From positions 1 through 52,664 of IMG/VR virus record IMGVR_UViG_3300031211_000007: a stretch of DNA of 52,664 nt, one strand, 5' to 3'. Shown piece after piece: positions 37,502-46,143 of the stretch. This DNA is from a virus. The first letter of the stretch is position 1; the number at the start of each line of letters is the position of its first letter. A program made the translations under genes and the position numbers. Below the pieces are notes generated by a model that was not told where the DNA came from, searched no databases, and saw nothing but the letters and a program-made list of their open reading frames with translations.

Positions 37502-38885
37502 AACTAATAATGTTTTGCATTGTCCTCACTTCAGAATTTGACGTAACTTTAACATCTAAATGATACCTAGTAGGTAATAAACTCTGAGTATCAAGTAGGA
37601 AGTAATTGTAATTAAACGCCCTATTAACTGGTGTGTAATCAATTACCGTGTATTCGGCCTGACCCTCTCTTGTATATAGTCTATATTCAATAGATGATAA
37701 CACTTCTTGGTCATTAGTAGTATAAGGTACTTTAGCCATAACCCTCACTTTCCTAATATCACCACGTTTTATTTTTTCTGAATCTTTAATACCTGATACA
37801 TTAAATTTGTAATTCTTAGGTGTTGAGTTGTCACTACCAATGCTATAGTATTCATTAGAGTCTTTTAATTCGAACTCTAATTCAATAGGTGGTCTAGTTA
37901 TACCGTTTACAGTAATTCCTTCCCAAATATCTTCATATAAAACACAACCTATTTCTGTAGTAGGTACGGTTAGTTCTATTGAATACACTCCTATGTCTTC
38001 ATGAGTTATGTCTGAAGAAGTAAAGGCTGAAAATGTCTCACCTAAATTATCTAATATTGTAACGCTCATACCAGACATTGAGTCTACGTCTGTTGGTATA
38101 CCTCTTAGATTAACATATAGGTAAAGTTTATTTGGTTTATCTAAATAAAAGTCAGCTCTGTCATCTTGTATTGAATTTTCATATCTAGTTTCAACGTATG
38201 GTTCATAAAAAGTTTGTGTATGTCTTGTAAAGAAACCTACGTACTGTAATTCTTCTCTAATTGTATTTTCTAATGACTCATCAAAAGCTAAACCTAAACC
38301 ATTATTTGTATTACCAGTTAAATAACCATTAACAATATCAGTAACATCAATCTCTAGGTTTTCATTACCATCCTCAAAACTTTGCGTCGCTAGAGTAGTG
38401 CCACTGGTCCATCCACTAAAGACACCATTACCATTATCCCAAGTATCACCATTTCTAGGTTGTAACCAATTAGATGGTTCTGTACTTGTCACCGTACTAT
38501 CACTGGATGTAAAGTATTTTTGACCAGCAAAGTCATAACCAACACCCTCATCCCATTCTTGATTGATTTCAAATAAATTCAAGTCGAAAGATGAAGCTCT
38601 ATCTTTACCGTCAGCAGTTTGACCACCTAATAGTGAGGTATCAAACGTACTGGTGTTAGTCATTTTTAGAGTATGTTTTAATTTAGATATATCAGGGTAT
38701 AAACCTTTGGTCCTTAAGTCTATTATACGTTGTACGTCAAATTGGAATAAATATCTGCTAAAGAATGGTTCGTCCTTTTCAACGTTACCGCCATAAAACA
38801 TTTCAGCTACAGGGTTTTTACCTGTATTTTCGGTTCTATTATATATAATTGTGTTGTTTCTATCAAAGTAAGTCCTGATTACCAT
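37464..38885 (-). CDS. Putative tail/baseplate structural protein, 473 aa
   Basis: The N-terminal half (about 1-240) resembles phage and secreted beta-sandwich domains that begin with a D-R-N-N-T-I-I-Y motif and contain R-Y-L-F-Q-F-D-V-Q-R-I and E-I-D-V-T-D-I-V-N-G-Y. The C-terminal half is a series of beta-rich, possibly Ig-like, domains. It follows the OB-fold baseplate gene on the same strand with a late-promoter candidate between them. Likely a baseplate-attached or short-fibre protein (inference). Confidence 0.7.
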   Translation of the reverse strand: MVIRTYFDRNNTIIYNRTENTGKNPVAEMFYGGNVEKDEPFFSRYLFQFDVQRIIDLRTKGLYPDISKLKHTLKMTNTSTFDTSLLGGQTADGKDRASSFDLNLFEINQEWDEGVGYDFAGQKYFTSSDSTVTSTEPSNWLQPRNGDTWDNGNGVFSGWTSGTTLATQSFEDGNENLEIDVTDIVNGYLTGNTNNGLGLAFDESLENTIREELQYVGFFTRHTQTFYEPYVETRYENSIQDDRADFYLDKPNKLYLYVNLRGIPTDVDSMSGMSVTILDNLGETFSAFTSSDITHEDIGVYSIELTVPTTEIGCVLYEDIWEGITVNGITRPPIELEFELKDSNEYYSIGSDNSTPKNYKFNVSGIKDSEKIKRGDIRKVRVMAKVPYTTNDQEVLSSIEYRLYTREGQAEYTVIDYTPVNRAFNYNYFLLDTQSLLPTRYHLDVKVTSNSEVRTMQNIISFDITSQVDQRKG

Positions 38886-38898
38886 ATTAATCTTTATT

Positions 38899-38906
38899 AA
38901 TAAATA
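38899..38906 (-). promoter_or_regulatory. TATTTATT late-promoter candidate
   Basis: Minus-strand GATATTTATTAATAAAG, 13 bases before ATG 38885. Confidence 0.5.
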
Positions 38907-38915
38907 TCTATTTAT

Positions 38916-39857
38916 TTAGTTAATTTTTATATTTTTAGATAAGAAGGACTCAAGGTTGAACTCTAATAAATCATCGATGTCGTTTGAACCTGATAAATCT
39001 TGTGGTTTCATACCTGGGTATGTGTGTACGTGATTTACGAATGCATTGATTAAAACTTTTAAGAATTCGATTAAGTTGTCACCATATACCAAAGGATGTG
39101 CATCTTTAACAATTCTCTGCAACTCTTCATCAGATATCATATTGTTTTGGTCATTTAAAGCAAATCTAGGACTTCCATTCTTATGTGTTAGTAGGTTAAT
39201 TTTATTACTAACAACATTAATAGCACCACCTATTTCGGTTTCTGTATTCTGTGTACCTCTTTTTAAGGTAGCATCGTGCTTTATTTGTATGTAAGAAGGG
39301 TTTACCTTGTTGAATTTAGGTATTTCACCCTTGGGTGTGTCAGACTCAAACTGCCCTGCTCTAATTAATACCTCTTTTTCTTTTAACCTAATGTCAGTGT
39401 TGTCCCTACCTTGTAATGCAATGTCTTTTAAGTCTGGATAAACACCCCTATTTTCAGGTATTGTAAATGGTGCTGGTTGTGGTTCTTTCACACCACTATC
39501 TAAAGCTGATTTTGATGAGAATAATTCACTATCTTTGAACAGTAGTTGAGGTTGGGATATGATTGGTCCCATGTACATTCTATCAATGTTAGGATTCTTA
39601 ACGTCTGGTATAAAAACTAACACACTTTCACCCACTTTAGGTATGACATGTAAAAATTTCTGTACCATAGGGAAAGCGAATGGAATATTATCTCTAGTAA
39701 CACTATCATCAATACCAGTAATCCTAGCTTTTATCCTATTAGCGCCAAGATTATCTTCATTTGATACAACTTTACCATAATAAAATACAGTGGTCTCTAG
39801 ACGTTCTCTAGCACCCTTATTGTATATACTACTACCACCAAAAGCAAACTTACTCAT
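38916..39857 (-). CDS. Baseplate hub/spike OB-fold protein (gp5/VgrG-like N-terminal domain)
   Basis: 313 aa. Residues about 25-115 carry the OB-fold pattern G-K-V-V-S-N-E-D-x-L-G-A-N-R-I-K-A-R-I, then P-F-A-F-P-M-V, V-G-E-S-V-L-V-F-I-P-D and D-R-M-Y-M-G-P-I-I-S, as in phage gp5/gpV-like hub proteins. No lysozyme domain is present, unlike T4 gp5. The C-terminal half includes I-Q-I-K-H-D-A and N-H-V-H-T-Y-P-G, a possible metal-binding His pair of a spike connector. It belongs to the baseplate operon. Confidence 0.85.
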   Translation of the reverse strand: MSKFAFGGSSIYNKGARERLETTVFYYGKVVSNEDNLGANRIKARITGIDDSVTRDNIPFAFPMVQKFLHVIPKVGESVLVFIPDVKNPNIDRMYMGPIISQPQLLFKDSELFSSKSALDSGVKEPQPAPFTIPENRGVYPDLKDIALQGRDNTDIRLKEKEVLIRAGQFESDTPKGEIPKFNKVNPSYIQIKHDATLKRGTQNTETEIGGAINVVSNKINLLTHKNGSPRFALNDQNNMISDEELQRIVKDAHPLVYGDNLIEFLKVLINAFVNHVHTYPGMKPQDLSGSNDIDDLLEFNLESFLSKNIKIN

Positions 39858-39860
39858 ACT

Positions 39861-40058
39861 TTAAAATTTTAATCTTTCATCCAACACTTTTTTAGATGTT
39901 AAATATTCAGCGTCCATGTCATCTAACTTACCTTTCAGTTTGTTTATTTTAGTGGCAAGACTAGCAATTTCTAATTTAATAGCCTCATATTCCTGATGCA
40001 TCTCAATTTGAGCTGACCTTATCTCATTATTACTTTTATGTTCCCATTTATATTCCAT
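39861..40058 (-). CDS. Small coiled-coil protein, 65 aa
   Basis: Almost entirely helical with heptad-like spacing of Leu, Ile and Ala (I-A-S-L-A-T-K-I-N-K-L-K-G-K-L). It is separated by 3 bases or fewer from both baseplate neighbours, so it is co-translated. Probably a baseplate assembly factor or chaperone (inference from context). Confidence 0.65.
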   Translation of the reverse strand: MEYKWEHKSNNEIRSAQIEMHQEYEAIKLEIASLATKINKLKGKLDDMDAEYLTSKKVLDERLKF

Positions 40059-40059
40059 A

Positions 40060-40464
40060 CTATCTAATTACACCGTTACCAGAAGCAATATTTGTTGTAA
40101 CTCCTTGGCTAATTATTGGACCACCTAAATTACCGACACCAGTGGTTGTTACTTGAACACCAGGTGGTACAGCTATTTCTATTTTGGCGTCTAAAACTAA
40201 CGCATTAACAATTTCTTCAACCATTATAGATGTCATAGATTCCATTACATTACTATTTTCTGAAAATATATCACCAGACGGAGCGCCAGCTTCAGATTGC
40301 CTAGATATAACATTAGATGTTATTTTACGTGGACTTAAACCTGGCCTTAGGTTAGCGCCAACAACTAACAATTGAGGTGGTAATGGTTCTATTGGTTTTC
40401 TAGTTGCGTTGAAAGCGGCTTTAAGACTTTCAATAACTTTTGTCATTGAGCTTTTATTTGCCAT
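40060..40464 (-). CDS. Putative baseplate protein, 134 aa
   Basis: A basic N-terminal helix (T-K-V-I-E-S-L-K-A-A-F-N), a Pro-rich section with L-R-P-G-L-S-P-R-K-I, a helix (V-E-E-I-V-N-A-L-V-L-D) and a Gly/Thr/Val-rich beta tail. The genes on both sides are baseplate proteins, so a tail-structure role is likely. No named family recognised. Confidence 0.62.
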   Translation of the reverse strand: MANKSSMTKVIESLKAAFNATRKPIEPLPPQLLVVGANLRPGLSPRKITSNVISRQSEAGAPSGDIFSENSNVMESMTSIMVEEIVNALVLDAKIEIAVPPGVQVTTTGVGNLGGPIISQGVTTNIASGNGVIR

Positions 40465-40470
40465 ATTATT

Positions 40471-41913
40471 TTATGTTAATCCAGATATATTTCTAAGTAT
40501 CTCAGTATCTACACCAACCAAGCTGCTTAGTTGTGCCTGACTATACTTAACTCTTTCTACTTGAGTTCTTATTATATTATCCGCTACTAGAGTTTTAATT
40601 TCTTTTAAAACCCTTTCCAGTAATATTGACACCACTGAATCACGAATTGTTCTTAACACTGAAGTTAGTAAACTTTTATTTTTAATCATGAATTCCTCTA
40701 TATCTTTAAATGTTTCTCCGTAAACAATTAAATGATTTAAAGCTAATATACCTATTAGTTTAGGTGATAATATAACACCTACGATAGAATTCATTATATT
40801 CCTTAACATCTCTTCAATAAGATTGACCTTAACGTTATACCTATCTCTACTGTCGACATTACTTGCTGACTCTTCGGCCAGAGAATCTAATGCATTTCTA
40901 ACAATCCTAGTCTTTCTTTCAATTAATTGAGGTGTTACAGTCTGAGTATTGAATTCATCTAGTTCACTATCTAAAGACTTTATTGACTCGAATGATATTT
41001 CAGACTCTACGTTATCGCATGTAGTTATAAGTCTTTTACCTTTGCTTTTCATTTCAGCCTTGCTCTCAATGTTTGATAGTTCTTCATTACTAAACTGAAA
41101 AAAACTATTATCTACTATTTCCTCTTCATCTAGGTTAATAACTCTATCTATTATCTCCTGAATTTTAATTTCATTCTCAATAGTGTTTTTATTTTTAGAA
41201 GTGTTCAGACTAATGCTACCAAATAAAGACTCTATAACTGAGTTTATTAATTTATTAGTCTCAAATAGTTTGATGCTGTCGATATAGTCGTTATTTATGT
41301 CGGTCAACTTACTATCCTCATAATTTGAACTAGGTTTAATGTTTAAGGTATTATTATTACCGTTAGATGTGGTTGCATTTTGTGTGAATCTGATGTTTAG
41401 TATATCTTCACCTAAAGTCTGATTCCCCCAAGAACTAGTACCACCGTTGTCTTGTATTACTTCGTATAAGAAAGTATTGAAGTCAGTGCTGTTGGTCCCA
41501 GAGTTTACATCATTGTAAAGCAATTTACCAGCCCCTGAATTTGGGTTCACCTTAAACTTATCTAGTAAATCTACTCTATCGATTTCCAAAGTAATTCCAT
41601 CCTGAACAAACGAATCTGGTAATGAAGGGTTAATACTACAACTAACGAGCGATTTTAAAGCCTCCTTAAGGGCCTTTTTAACATCTAACTCTATATCTTC
41701 TAGGTTATGGGTTAAAACGTCTATAAGGCCTTCCTTTAAAGGCTCAAAACCTATTAACGACTTAGTTAAGTCTAATAAGAAATCTAAACTGTTAGTTTCC
41801 TGTGAAATTGAGTCAATAGAATTTGTATTAGAGAATTTAGGGTAACCTTCTGAAGATACCCTTAAAGCCGCTATTTGAGCAAATATGTCAGATTTTTCTC
41901 TAGTAACATTCAT
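40471..41913 (-). CDS. Putative baseplate/tail protein, 480 aa
   Basis: Begins with a helical region containing L-I-G-F-E-P-L-K-E-G-L-I-D-V-L-T, followed by S-L-V-S-C-S-I-N-P-S-L-P and F-K-V-N-P-N-S-G-A-G-K-L-L-Y-N-D. The pattern recurs in large Bacteroidota phage tail clusters (from memory). The middle (about 200-300) is Asn/Asp/Glu-rich. The C-terminal 150 residues are helical. Its position between two small baseplate-cluster genes supports a wedge or hub role. Confidence 0.65.
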   Translation of the reverse strand: MNVTREKSDIFAQIAALRVSSEGYPKFSNTNSIDSISQETNSLDFLLDLTKSLIGFEPLKEGLIDVLTHNLEDIELDVKKALKEALKSLVSCSINPSLPDSFVQDGITLEIDRVDLLDKFKVNPNSGAGKLLYNDVNSGTNSTDFNTFLYEVIQDNGGTSSWGNQTLGEDILNIRFTQNATTSNGNNNTLNIKPSSNYEDSKLTDINNDYIDSIKLFETNKLINSVIESLFGSISLNTSKNKNTIENEIKIQEIIDRVINLDEEEIVDNSFFQFSNEELSNIESKAEMKSKGKRLITTCDNVESEISFESIKSLDSELDEFNTQTVTPQLIERKTRIVRNALDSLAEESASNVDSRDRYNVKVNLIEEMLRNIMNSIVGVILSPKLIGILALNHLIVYGETFKDIEEFMIKNKSLLTSVLRTIRDSVVSILLERVLKEIKTLVADNIIRTQVERVKYSQAQLSSLVGVDTEILRNISGLT

Positions 41914-41919
41914 TAAATC

Positions 41920-42288
41920 TTATTCTTTACTTTTAGACTCGTTAATCATTTCTCTAATCTTAGCAAAACTATCGTTAGATACTACTTCTGGATTATTATC
42001 TAAAGCGGTTTTAATTTCACCACTAAATTTAATAATATCACTTTGAAGTCTACCTACATCTAATTTAGTTTTTATTGCAGAATCTTTAACCTTTAAAGCA
42101 TCAGTTTTAGCTTTGGCTACTTTAGCCCAATCATCTACATCTTCAGGTACCGAACCAACACCAATTTCATTAACGACCTTTTGAGCGTCAGTTATTTGAT
42201 TACAAGCGTTATTGTAGACTTCTTGTAACAATCCTTGAAGAGAACTGTTATCATTTATTTTTATTTCTTGTTTTTTACTTCTAGGCAA
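41920..42288 (-). CDS. Putative small tail-cluster protein, 122 aa
   Basis: An all-helical, Lys/Asp/Ala-rich protein (I-T-D-A-Q-K-V-V-N-E-I, A-K-A-K-T-D-A-L-K-V-K-D). It lies 6 bases before the 480-aa gene in the same operon and is the first intact gene of the baseplate block. It resembles small packaging or DNA-binding adaptors by composition, but context favours tail assembly. A small-terminase-like role cannot be excluded. Confidence 0.6.
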   Translation of the reverse strand: MPRSKKQEIKINDNSSLQGLLQEVYNNACNQITDAQKVVNEIGVGSVPEDVDDWAKVAKAKTDALKVKDSAIKTKLDVGRLQSDIIKFSGEIKTALDNNPEVVSNDSFAKIREMINESKSKE

Positions 42289-42300
42289 AATCTTATATTT

Positions 42301-42414
42301 TTAATATTTGTTATACTTATTTAGGTTACCTTCATATATCATACCATTAATTTCCCTTGTAGTTGCCCACAATGGTTGTAAATTACTTAAAGCATTAATA
42401 ATACATGTGTTTAT
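42301..42414 (-). pseudogene. C-terminal remnant of an HNH-type homing endonuclease
   Basis: A 37-codon open frame without a start reads N-A-L-S-N-L-Q-P-L-W-A-T-T-R-E-I-N-G and then Y-E-G-N-L-N-K-Y-N-K-Y. The N-L-Q-P-L-W and R-E-I-x-G-x-x-Y-x-G-N-x-N-K elements are typical of the end of phage HNH endonucleases. The catalytic part is missing. It marks an old homing-endonuclease insertion between the sigma factor and the tail operon. Confidence 0.6.
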
Positions 42415-42415
42415 T

Positions 42416-42423
42416 TATAAATA
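42416..42423 (-). promoter_or_regulatory. TATTTATA late-promoter candidate
   Basis: Minus-strand TCTATTTATAAATAAAC, about 128 bases before ATG 42288. It sits just upstream of the HNH remnant and could serve the baseplate operon. Confidence 0.35.
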
Positions 42424-42471
42424 GATAAAAACTTTATTTTTATTAAATACCTAAAAAAAAAAAGATAATAA

Positions 42472-43212
42472 TTATAAAAAACCCTTATCTATTTTATCAG
42501 CTTTAGTTAGCTCATATATTGTCTTATATCTCCGCATAGCAATCCTAATGTCTTTAGTTACTAACCCTGTGTATTCTCTAATTGTACTAAGTATGCTATT
42601 CTTATTGAATTTGGAACCGCCACTTAGTGACTCAAATAAAGTTTCCCAGTTTCCTAAAATAGAAATTAGAGCTTCGCCTACTTTACGTTCATTCTCTGTT
42701 AATTTCTTTTTACCCTCATCTTCGCCGTTTAACTCACTTTTAATCTCATCGCACATGGTATCTATTAAGTCGCTTAGCATATAATCGGTATCCGATAAAT
42801 GGTAAATAAACTCGTCCTTTTCATGCACCTTATTAATTGATGACGTGAACTCCAGCGTCTGCCTCATATTCTTCTCATCTTTAATCAATAATCCTAATAT
42901 ATAGTTTTTACATATAGTTCCGTAATACGAGTAAGCTCTTTTACCTTTTTCTGGTTTAAATTTATCAGCTTTTAACATAAGGTAAGAGAGTGTGTCACCA
43001 TGTAGGTTTTCAAAAGTATAAGTTTTCCTATATAATTTATAACGTCTAATAATAGACTCAATCATTGTATTAAAAGCAGCTCTTAAGTGCTTATTATAAA
43101 TTTTATCTCTTTTAATAGGGTCTTCTTCATTCAAAAACCTAACAACGGCTTCCTCTTCTTCAGGGCCAAAATATAAACCTTTGATTCTTTTACGTCCTCT
43201 TTTTTTTGCCAT
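42472..43212 (-). CDS. Phage RNA polymerase sigma factor (T4 gp55-like, late transcription)
   Basis: 246 aa. Residues about 30-125 match a divergent sigma-70 region 2: a helix with A-F-N-T-M-I-E-S-I-I-R-R-Y, then H-G-D-T-L-S-Y-L-M-L-K-A-D-K-F-K-P-E-K-G-K-R and A-Y-S-Y-Y-G-T-I-C-K-N-Y-I-L-G, the pattern of T4 gp55-type late sigma factors. The C-terminal part (about 170-240) may be a region 4-like helical domain. It would direct host polymerase to late promoters; the TATTTATA sites are the obvious candidates. Its stop-to-start junction with the glycosyltransferase gene upstream is overlapping. Confidence 0.82.
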   Translation of the reverse strand: MAKKRGRKRIKGLYFGPEEEEAVVRFLNEEDPIKRDKIYNKHLRAAFNTMIESIIRRYKLYRKTYTFENLHGDTLSYLMLKADKFKPEKGKRAYSYYGTICKNYILGLLIKDEKNMRQTLEFTSSINKVHEKDEFIYHLSDTDYMLSDLIDTMCDEIKSELNGEDEGKKKLTENERKVGEALISILGNWETLFESLSGGSKFNKNSILSTIREYTGLVTKDIRIAMRRYKTIYELTKADKIDKGFL

Positions 43213-44000
43213 TAAGATTTTTCTGTTTTTTCATAAAGGATATTTCTGTCATTGACGTGGAAATATTCTTTCTTAGCCAAAGATAACCACCATCTTGATT
43301 CATCTGGCGTTAACTCTTTTTTATAAGAGTTAAATAAGCTACCTTCTCTGTCATTTAGATGTTTATACCCTAATTTAGGGATAATCATCACTTTACATGA
43401 ATTGAATGTAAACCTTAATAGGAATTCACTTATAAAACTCAATTTCATGCTTTCTTTAAGTCCACCGAATTCTTGATATGCTTCTTTTAACATGGCCATT
43501 CCATCCATATTAAAATTTTGATACCTCAATAGTGCAGCATTATCCAACACACCCATTTCATCTGAGAATTGAGATGCCCATACAGCTTCGTTAGTGAACC
43601 CAATAAAATTGCTTTGAGGGTCCACGTCTAATATTATTGGTAGAAATATTTGAGTGTCAGTATAAACTTCTCTATACTTCACAACGTTACTTACCCATTT
43701 TCCACTTAACTCATCGTCTTGCTCTAAAAAGATAAACCATTTACTTTTGCAATTTTCAACACCTAGATTCATTTGAGCTTGAAAATCAGTTGATTTGTCA
43801 TGTTTAATAACATCAAAATTCAAATCGTAATTTTTCATTAAATCAGATAAAACACCATGGTCTTTATCGGTACCAACAACAAACATTACCGTATCTGGTT
43901 TTGTTTCTTGCATTGCTATCGACTTGATAGCATTATTAAGTAAAGTCTCGTCCACATTATAAAGAGGCGTGATTACTGTGATATCATTTTTATTTTTCAT
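43212..44000 (-). CDS. GT2-family glycosyltransferase
   Basis: 262 aa with a GT-A fold start (I-T-V-I-T-P-L-Y-N-V-D-E, then S-I-A-M-Q-E-T) and the metal-binding acidic motif F-L-E-Q-D-D-E at 91-97. Transfers a sugar from a nucleotide-sugar donor to an unknown acceptor. It overlaps the next glycosyltransferase gene by 11 bases and touches the sigma gene, so it is expressed in the same minus-strand operon. Probable role: modification of virion proteins or of the host surface (inference). Confidence 0.85.
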   Translation of the reverse strand: MKNKNDITVITPLYNVDETLLNNAIKSIAMQETKPDTVMFVVGTDKDHGVLSDLMKNYDLNFDVIKHDKSTDFQAQMNLGVENCKSKWFIFLEQDDELSGKWVSNVVKYREVYTDTQIFLPIILDVDPQSNFIGFTNEAVWASQFSDEMGVLDNAALLRYQNFNMDGMAMLKEAYQEFGGLKESMKLSFISEFLLRFTFNSCKVMIIPKLGYKHLNDREGSLFNSYKKELTPDESRWWLSLAKKEYFHVNDRNILYEKTEKS

Positions 44001-45105
44001 CTTTGTTTTCTTTTTCTTTTTCTTTAGTTATATCAATAAGTGCTTCAAACTCACTTCTTCTATTAGCAATTAGATTACCATATACACGTTTGATATTTTC
44101 AACTTGCTTATCTTCAGTGTATTGACCTTTAGATTTTTTAACACCTTCCATTAAGGTACTAGGTACATTATCTTCTAACCATACTCTCATGAACTCTGAC
44201 ACTAAATTAGGTATAGATAATTCGTTATTAGTCCAAACACCATTATCTTTCAAACTAATTTGTTGTTCATCCGAACTATCGTCTTCCATCCATTCAGGAA
44301 TCATAGCAGGTATCTTACCTATAACAGGTGTGTCACACTCCATAGCTTCAATAGGGAATGTTCCAAAACTGGATTCATCATCAACCCATATAGCTAGACA
44401 AGACTCACCTAGTTGCTCAGCAAACGTTTTTCTAGGTAAACCTCTAAGTTCTCTAAACGTAATCCATTTATACATTGGATGTTGTAAGTAGAACGACTTA
44501 ACCAATCTTAGTGCAGCTTTCTGGTCTCTAGTTACAATAGAGACAATCGGTTTTTTAATCTTATCAGTCGTTTTAAAGTACTCAGGTATTGACGGCGGTA
44601 TGATATGAGTGTCGATACTTGGAAATAGGTCTTTGATGTACTCTGACTGTCTTTCAGATGTTGTGATTACATCAGTAAAGCCAAAGTTTAAATCCCACCT
44701 ATTACCAATTGGTAAAAATTCTAAGATGTAAGAATAGGACTGTGAAAATACTATTTTCTTACATGGGAAGTCTTTTACTTGCTCCATTACGTTAGCAAAA
44801 ATCTCAGGTACAATAATGTAATCTATTGCAACTAGTTTTAAATTTTGTTGTTCAATTGAAACGTGTGGTAGTTTAGCGTACTCTTCACCTAACCATTCTT
44901 CAACGCCATGATAGTCATCTTTTTCGTGTAATATATGAGCTTTATACCCTAAATCATTTAAGACTTTAACGTGCTCGTATATATTAGCAATACCAGCAGT
45001 TGGGTTACCTTTTGTATCCAAAGTAAAGAAATATAAACCAAAATCTTTATTATCAATTTTACTTATAAATTCTTTTACTTGTACTTGTTTTTTTTCGTTT
45101 TCCAT
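43990..45105 (-). CDS. GT-B-type glycosyltransferase (GT4-like)
   Basis: About 371 aa from ATG 45105; a TTG at 45117 would add 4 residues. The N-terminal domain (G-L-Y-F-F-T-L-D-T-K-G-N-P-T-A-G) and a C-terminal donor-binding half with A-I-W-V-D-D-E-S-S-F-G-T-F-P-I-E-A-M-E-C-D-T-P-V-I-G match the GT1/GT4 pattern of E-x7-E, with acidic residues in the right region. The tail is Lys/Glu-rich. It is immediately upstream of the GT2 gene and overlaps it. Confidence 0.83.
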   Translation of the reverse strand: MENEKKQVQVKEFISKIDNKDFGLYFFTLDTKGNPTAGIANIYEHVKVLNDLGYKAHILHEKDDYHGVEEWLGEEYAKLPHVSIEQQNLKLVAIDYIIVPEIFANVMEQVKDFPCKKIVFSQSYSYILEFLPIGNRWDLNFGFTDVITTSERQSEYIKDLFPSIDTHIIPPSIPEYFKTTDKIKKPIVSIVTRDQKAALRLVKSFYLQHPMYKWITFRELRGLPRKTFAEQLGESCLAIWVDDESSFGTFPIEAMECDTPVIGKIPAMIPEWMEDDSSDEQQISLKDNGVWTNNELSIPNLVSEFMRVWLEDNVPSTLMEGVKKSKGQYTEDKQVENIKRVYGNLIANRRSEFEALIDITKEKEKENKDEK

Positions 45106-45109
45106 TTTT

Positions 45110-45460
45110 TTAATCAATTTTTTTTAATATCTTATAAAAAATTAGAGTATTATACGCTAATTTAAATTTTACATCGGTTTTAATTAGATTATTAGACCCC
45201 AACATTTCATCATGTTCGTCACTTGTACCACCAGCCATTGAGATATCGTCAATGAAATTTCTAATTATTTCATATCTCACGACGTTAACTTCTTTAGTGG
45301 TAGGTTCAGCAGCTTCAATTATTTTCGTCTTTACCAATTCATTATCATAGTTATATTCTTTATCCACTGTTTTAAATACATTATCTTTTTGACCATCAGC
45401 CACAAAGGCATCTAACTTTTCAAAGTCGATGTAATATAAATCTCCAAATATTTTAATCAT
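45110..45460 (-). CDS. Hypothetical protein, 116 aa
   Basis: Unknown mixed alpha/beta protein, I-K-I-F-G-D-L-Y-Y-I-D-F-E-K-L at the start. It has a central E-V-N-V-V-R-Y-E-I-I-R-N-F-I-D-D-I segment and a helical C-terminus. It overlaps the upstream gene by 8 bases. In the context of tail and glycan genes it could be a tail-assembly or accessory protein; no evidence distinguishes these. Confidence 0.6.
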   Translation of the reverse strand: MIKIFGDLYYIDFEKLDAFVADGQKDNVFKTVDKEYNYDNELVKTKIIEAAEPTTKEVNVVRYEIIRNFIDDISMAGGTSDEHDEMLGSNNLIKTDVKFKLAYNTLIFYKILKKID

Positions 45461-46034
45461 TATTCATTATTTTTTTAAATTGCTCTTCATTATTTATAAA
45501 ATCTAATATTGATTCTAATGTATAATCAGACTCAGTATTTTCATTGTAAGTTGCTTCGATTTTAACTGAAATTTTACCTTCAGGTTTACTATCTAAAGCT
45601 ACTGGGTTTGCTGTAACTAAAACATCTACATCATCCCATAATTTCTTAGTATCAAGTGCGAATTTAATGCTATTACCAGTAAACCCTAGTTTTGATAAAA
45701 AGAATAGTGTTGCGGGTCTACTTTTATGTACGTCTCTACTTAATAATATAACCTCGTGTTCTTCGTAGTCGTTTATGTCGTTAATAAAACTGTTTAGAAT
45801 TGGACCGACATTTTTATATGATTGGTCAGCGTGTGCGAATATTTCCATTGGACTCTCGCTGTATAGAAACTTATGAAAAGCTTCCTGTGAGTCAAACTTG
45901 AAAAAACTGGCTAAGTCAAAGTCTTCTACTTTAACATCTTCTAAATCTTCACCGTAATATTTCTTATAAACGTACTTTAGTTGACCTACATAGTCTCTAA
46001 TTACTTCGTTTAATGTTATTCCTATCTGAGCCAT
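45453..46034 (-). CDS. HAD-like phage protein lacking the catalytic Asp pair, 193 aa
   Basis: The opening I-G-I-T-L-N-E-V-I-R-D-Y resembles the D-x-D-E-V-x-R-D start of HAD-fold phage phosphatases, but the two Asp positions are Thr and Asn. Later segments E-V-I-L-L-S-R-D and D-V-D-V-L-V-T-A-N-P fit HAD strands. If the relationship is right the protein is an inactive family member, perhaps structural or sugar-nucleotide binding. It starts the minus-strand unit next to the homing endonuclease. Assignment is tentative. Confidence 0.55.
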   Translation of the reverse strand: MAQIGITLNEVIRDYVGQLKYVYKKYYGEDLEDVKVEDFDLASFFKFDSQEAFHKFLYSESPMEIFAHADQSYKNVGPILNSFINDINDYEEHEVILLSRDVHKSRPATLFFLSKLGFTGNSIKFALDTKKLWDDVDVLVTANPVALDSKPEGKISVKIEATYNENTESDYTLESILDFINNEEQFKKIMNND

Positions 46035-46143
46035 TTTTTATTTTTAATATACCACCTAAAAATAAAAAAGGTATATCTTTTTATTTATTATTCACTTTTA
46101 GTGAAAATTGGTTATAATTTATTATTATAAATGAGAGATTATT

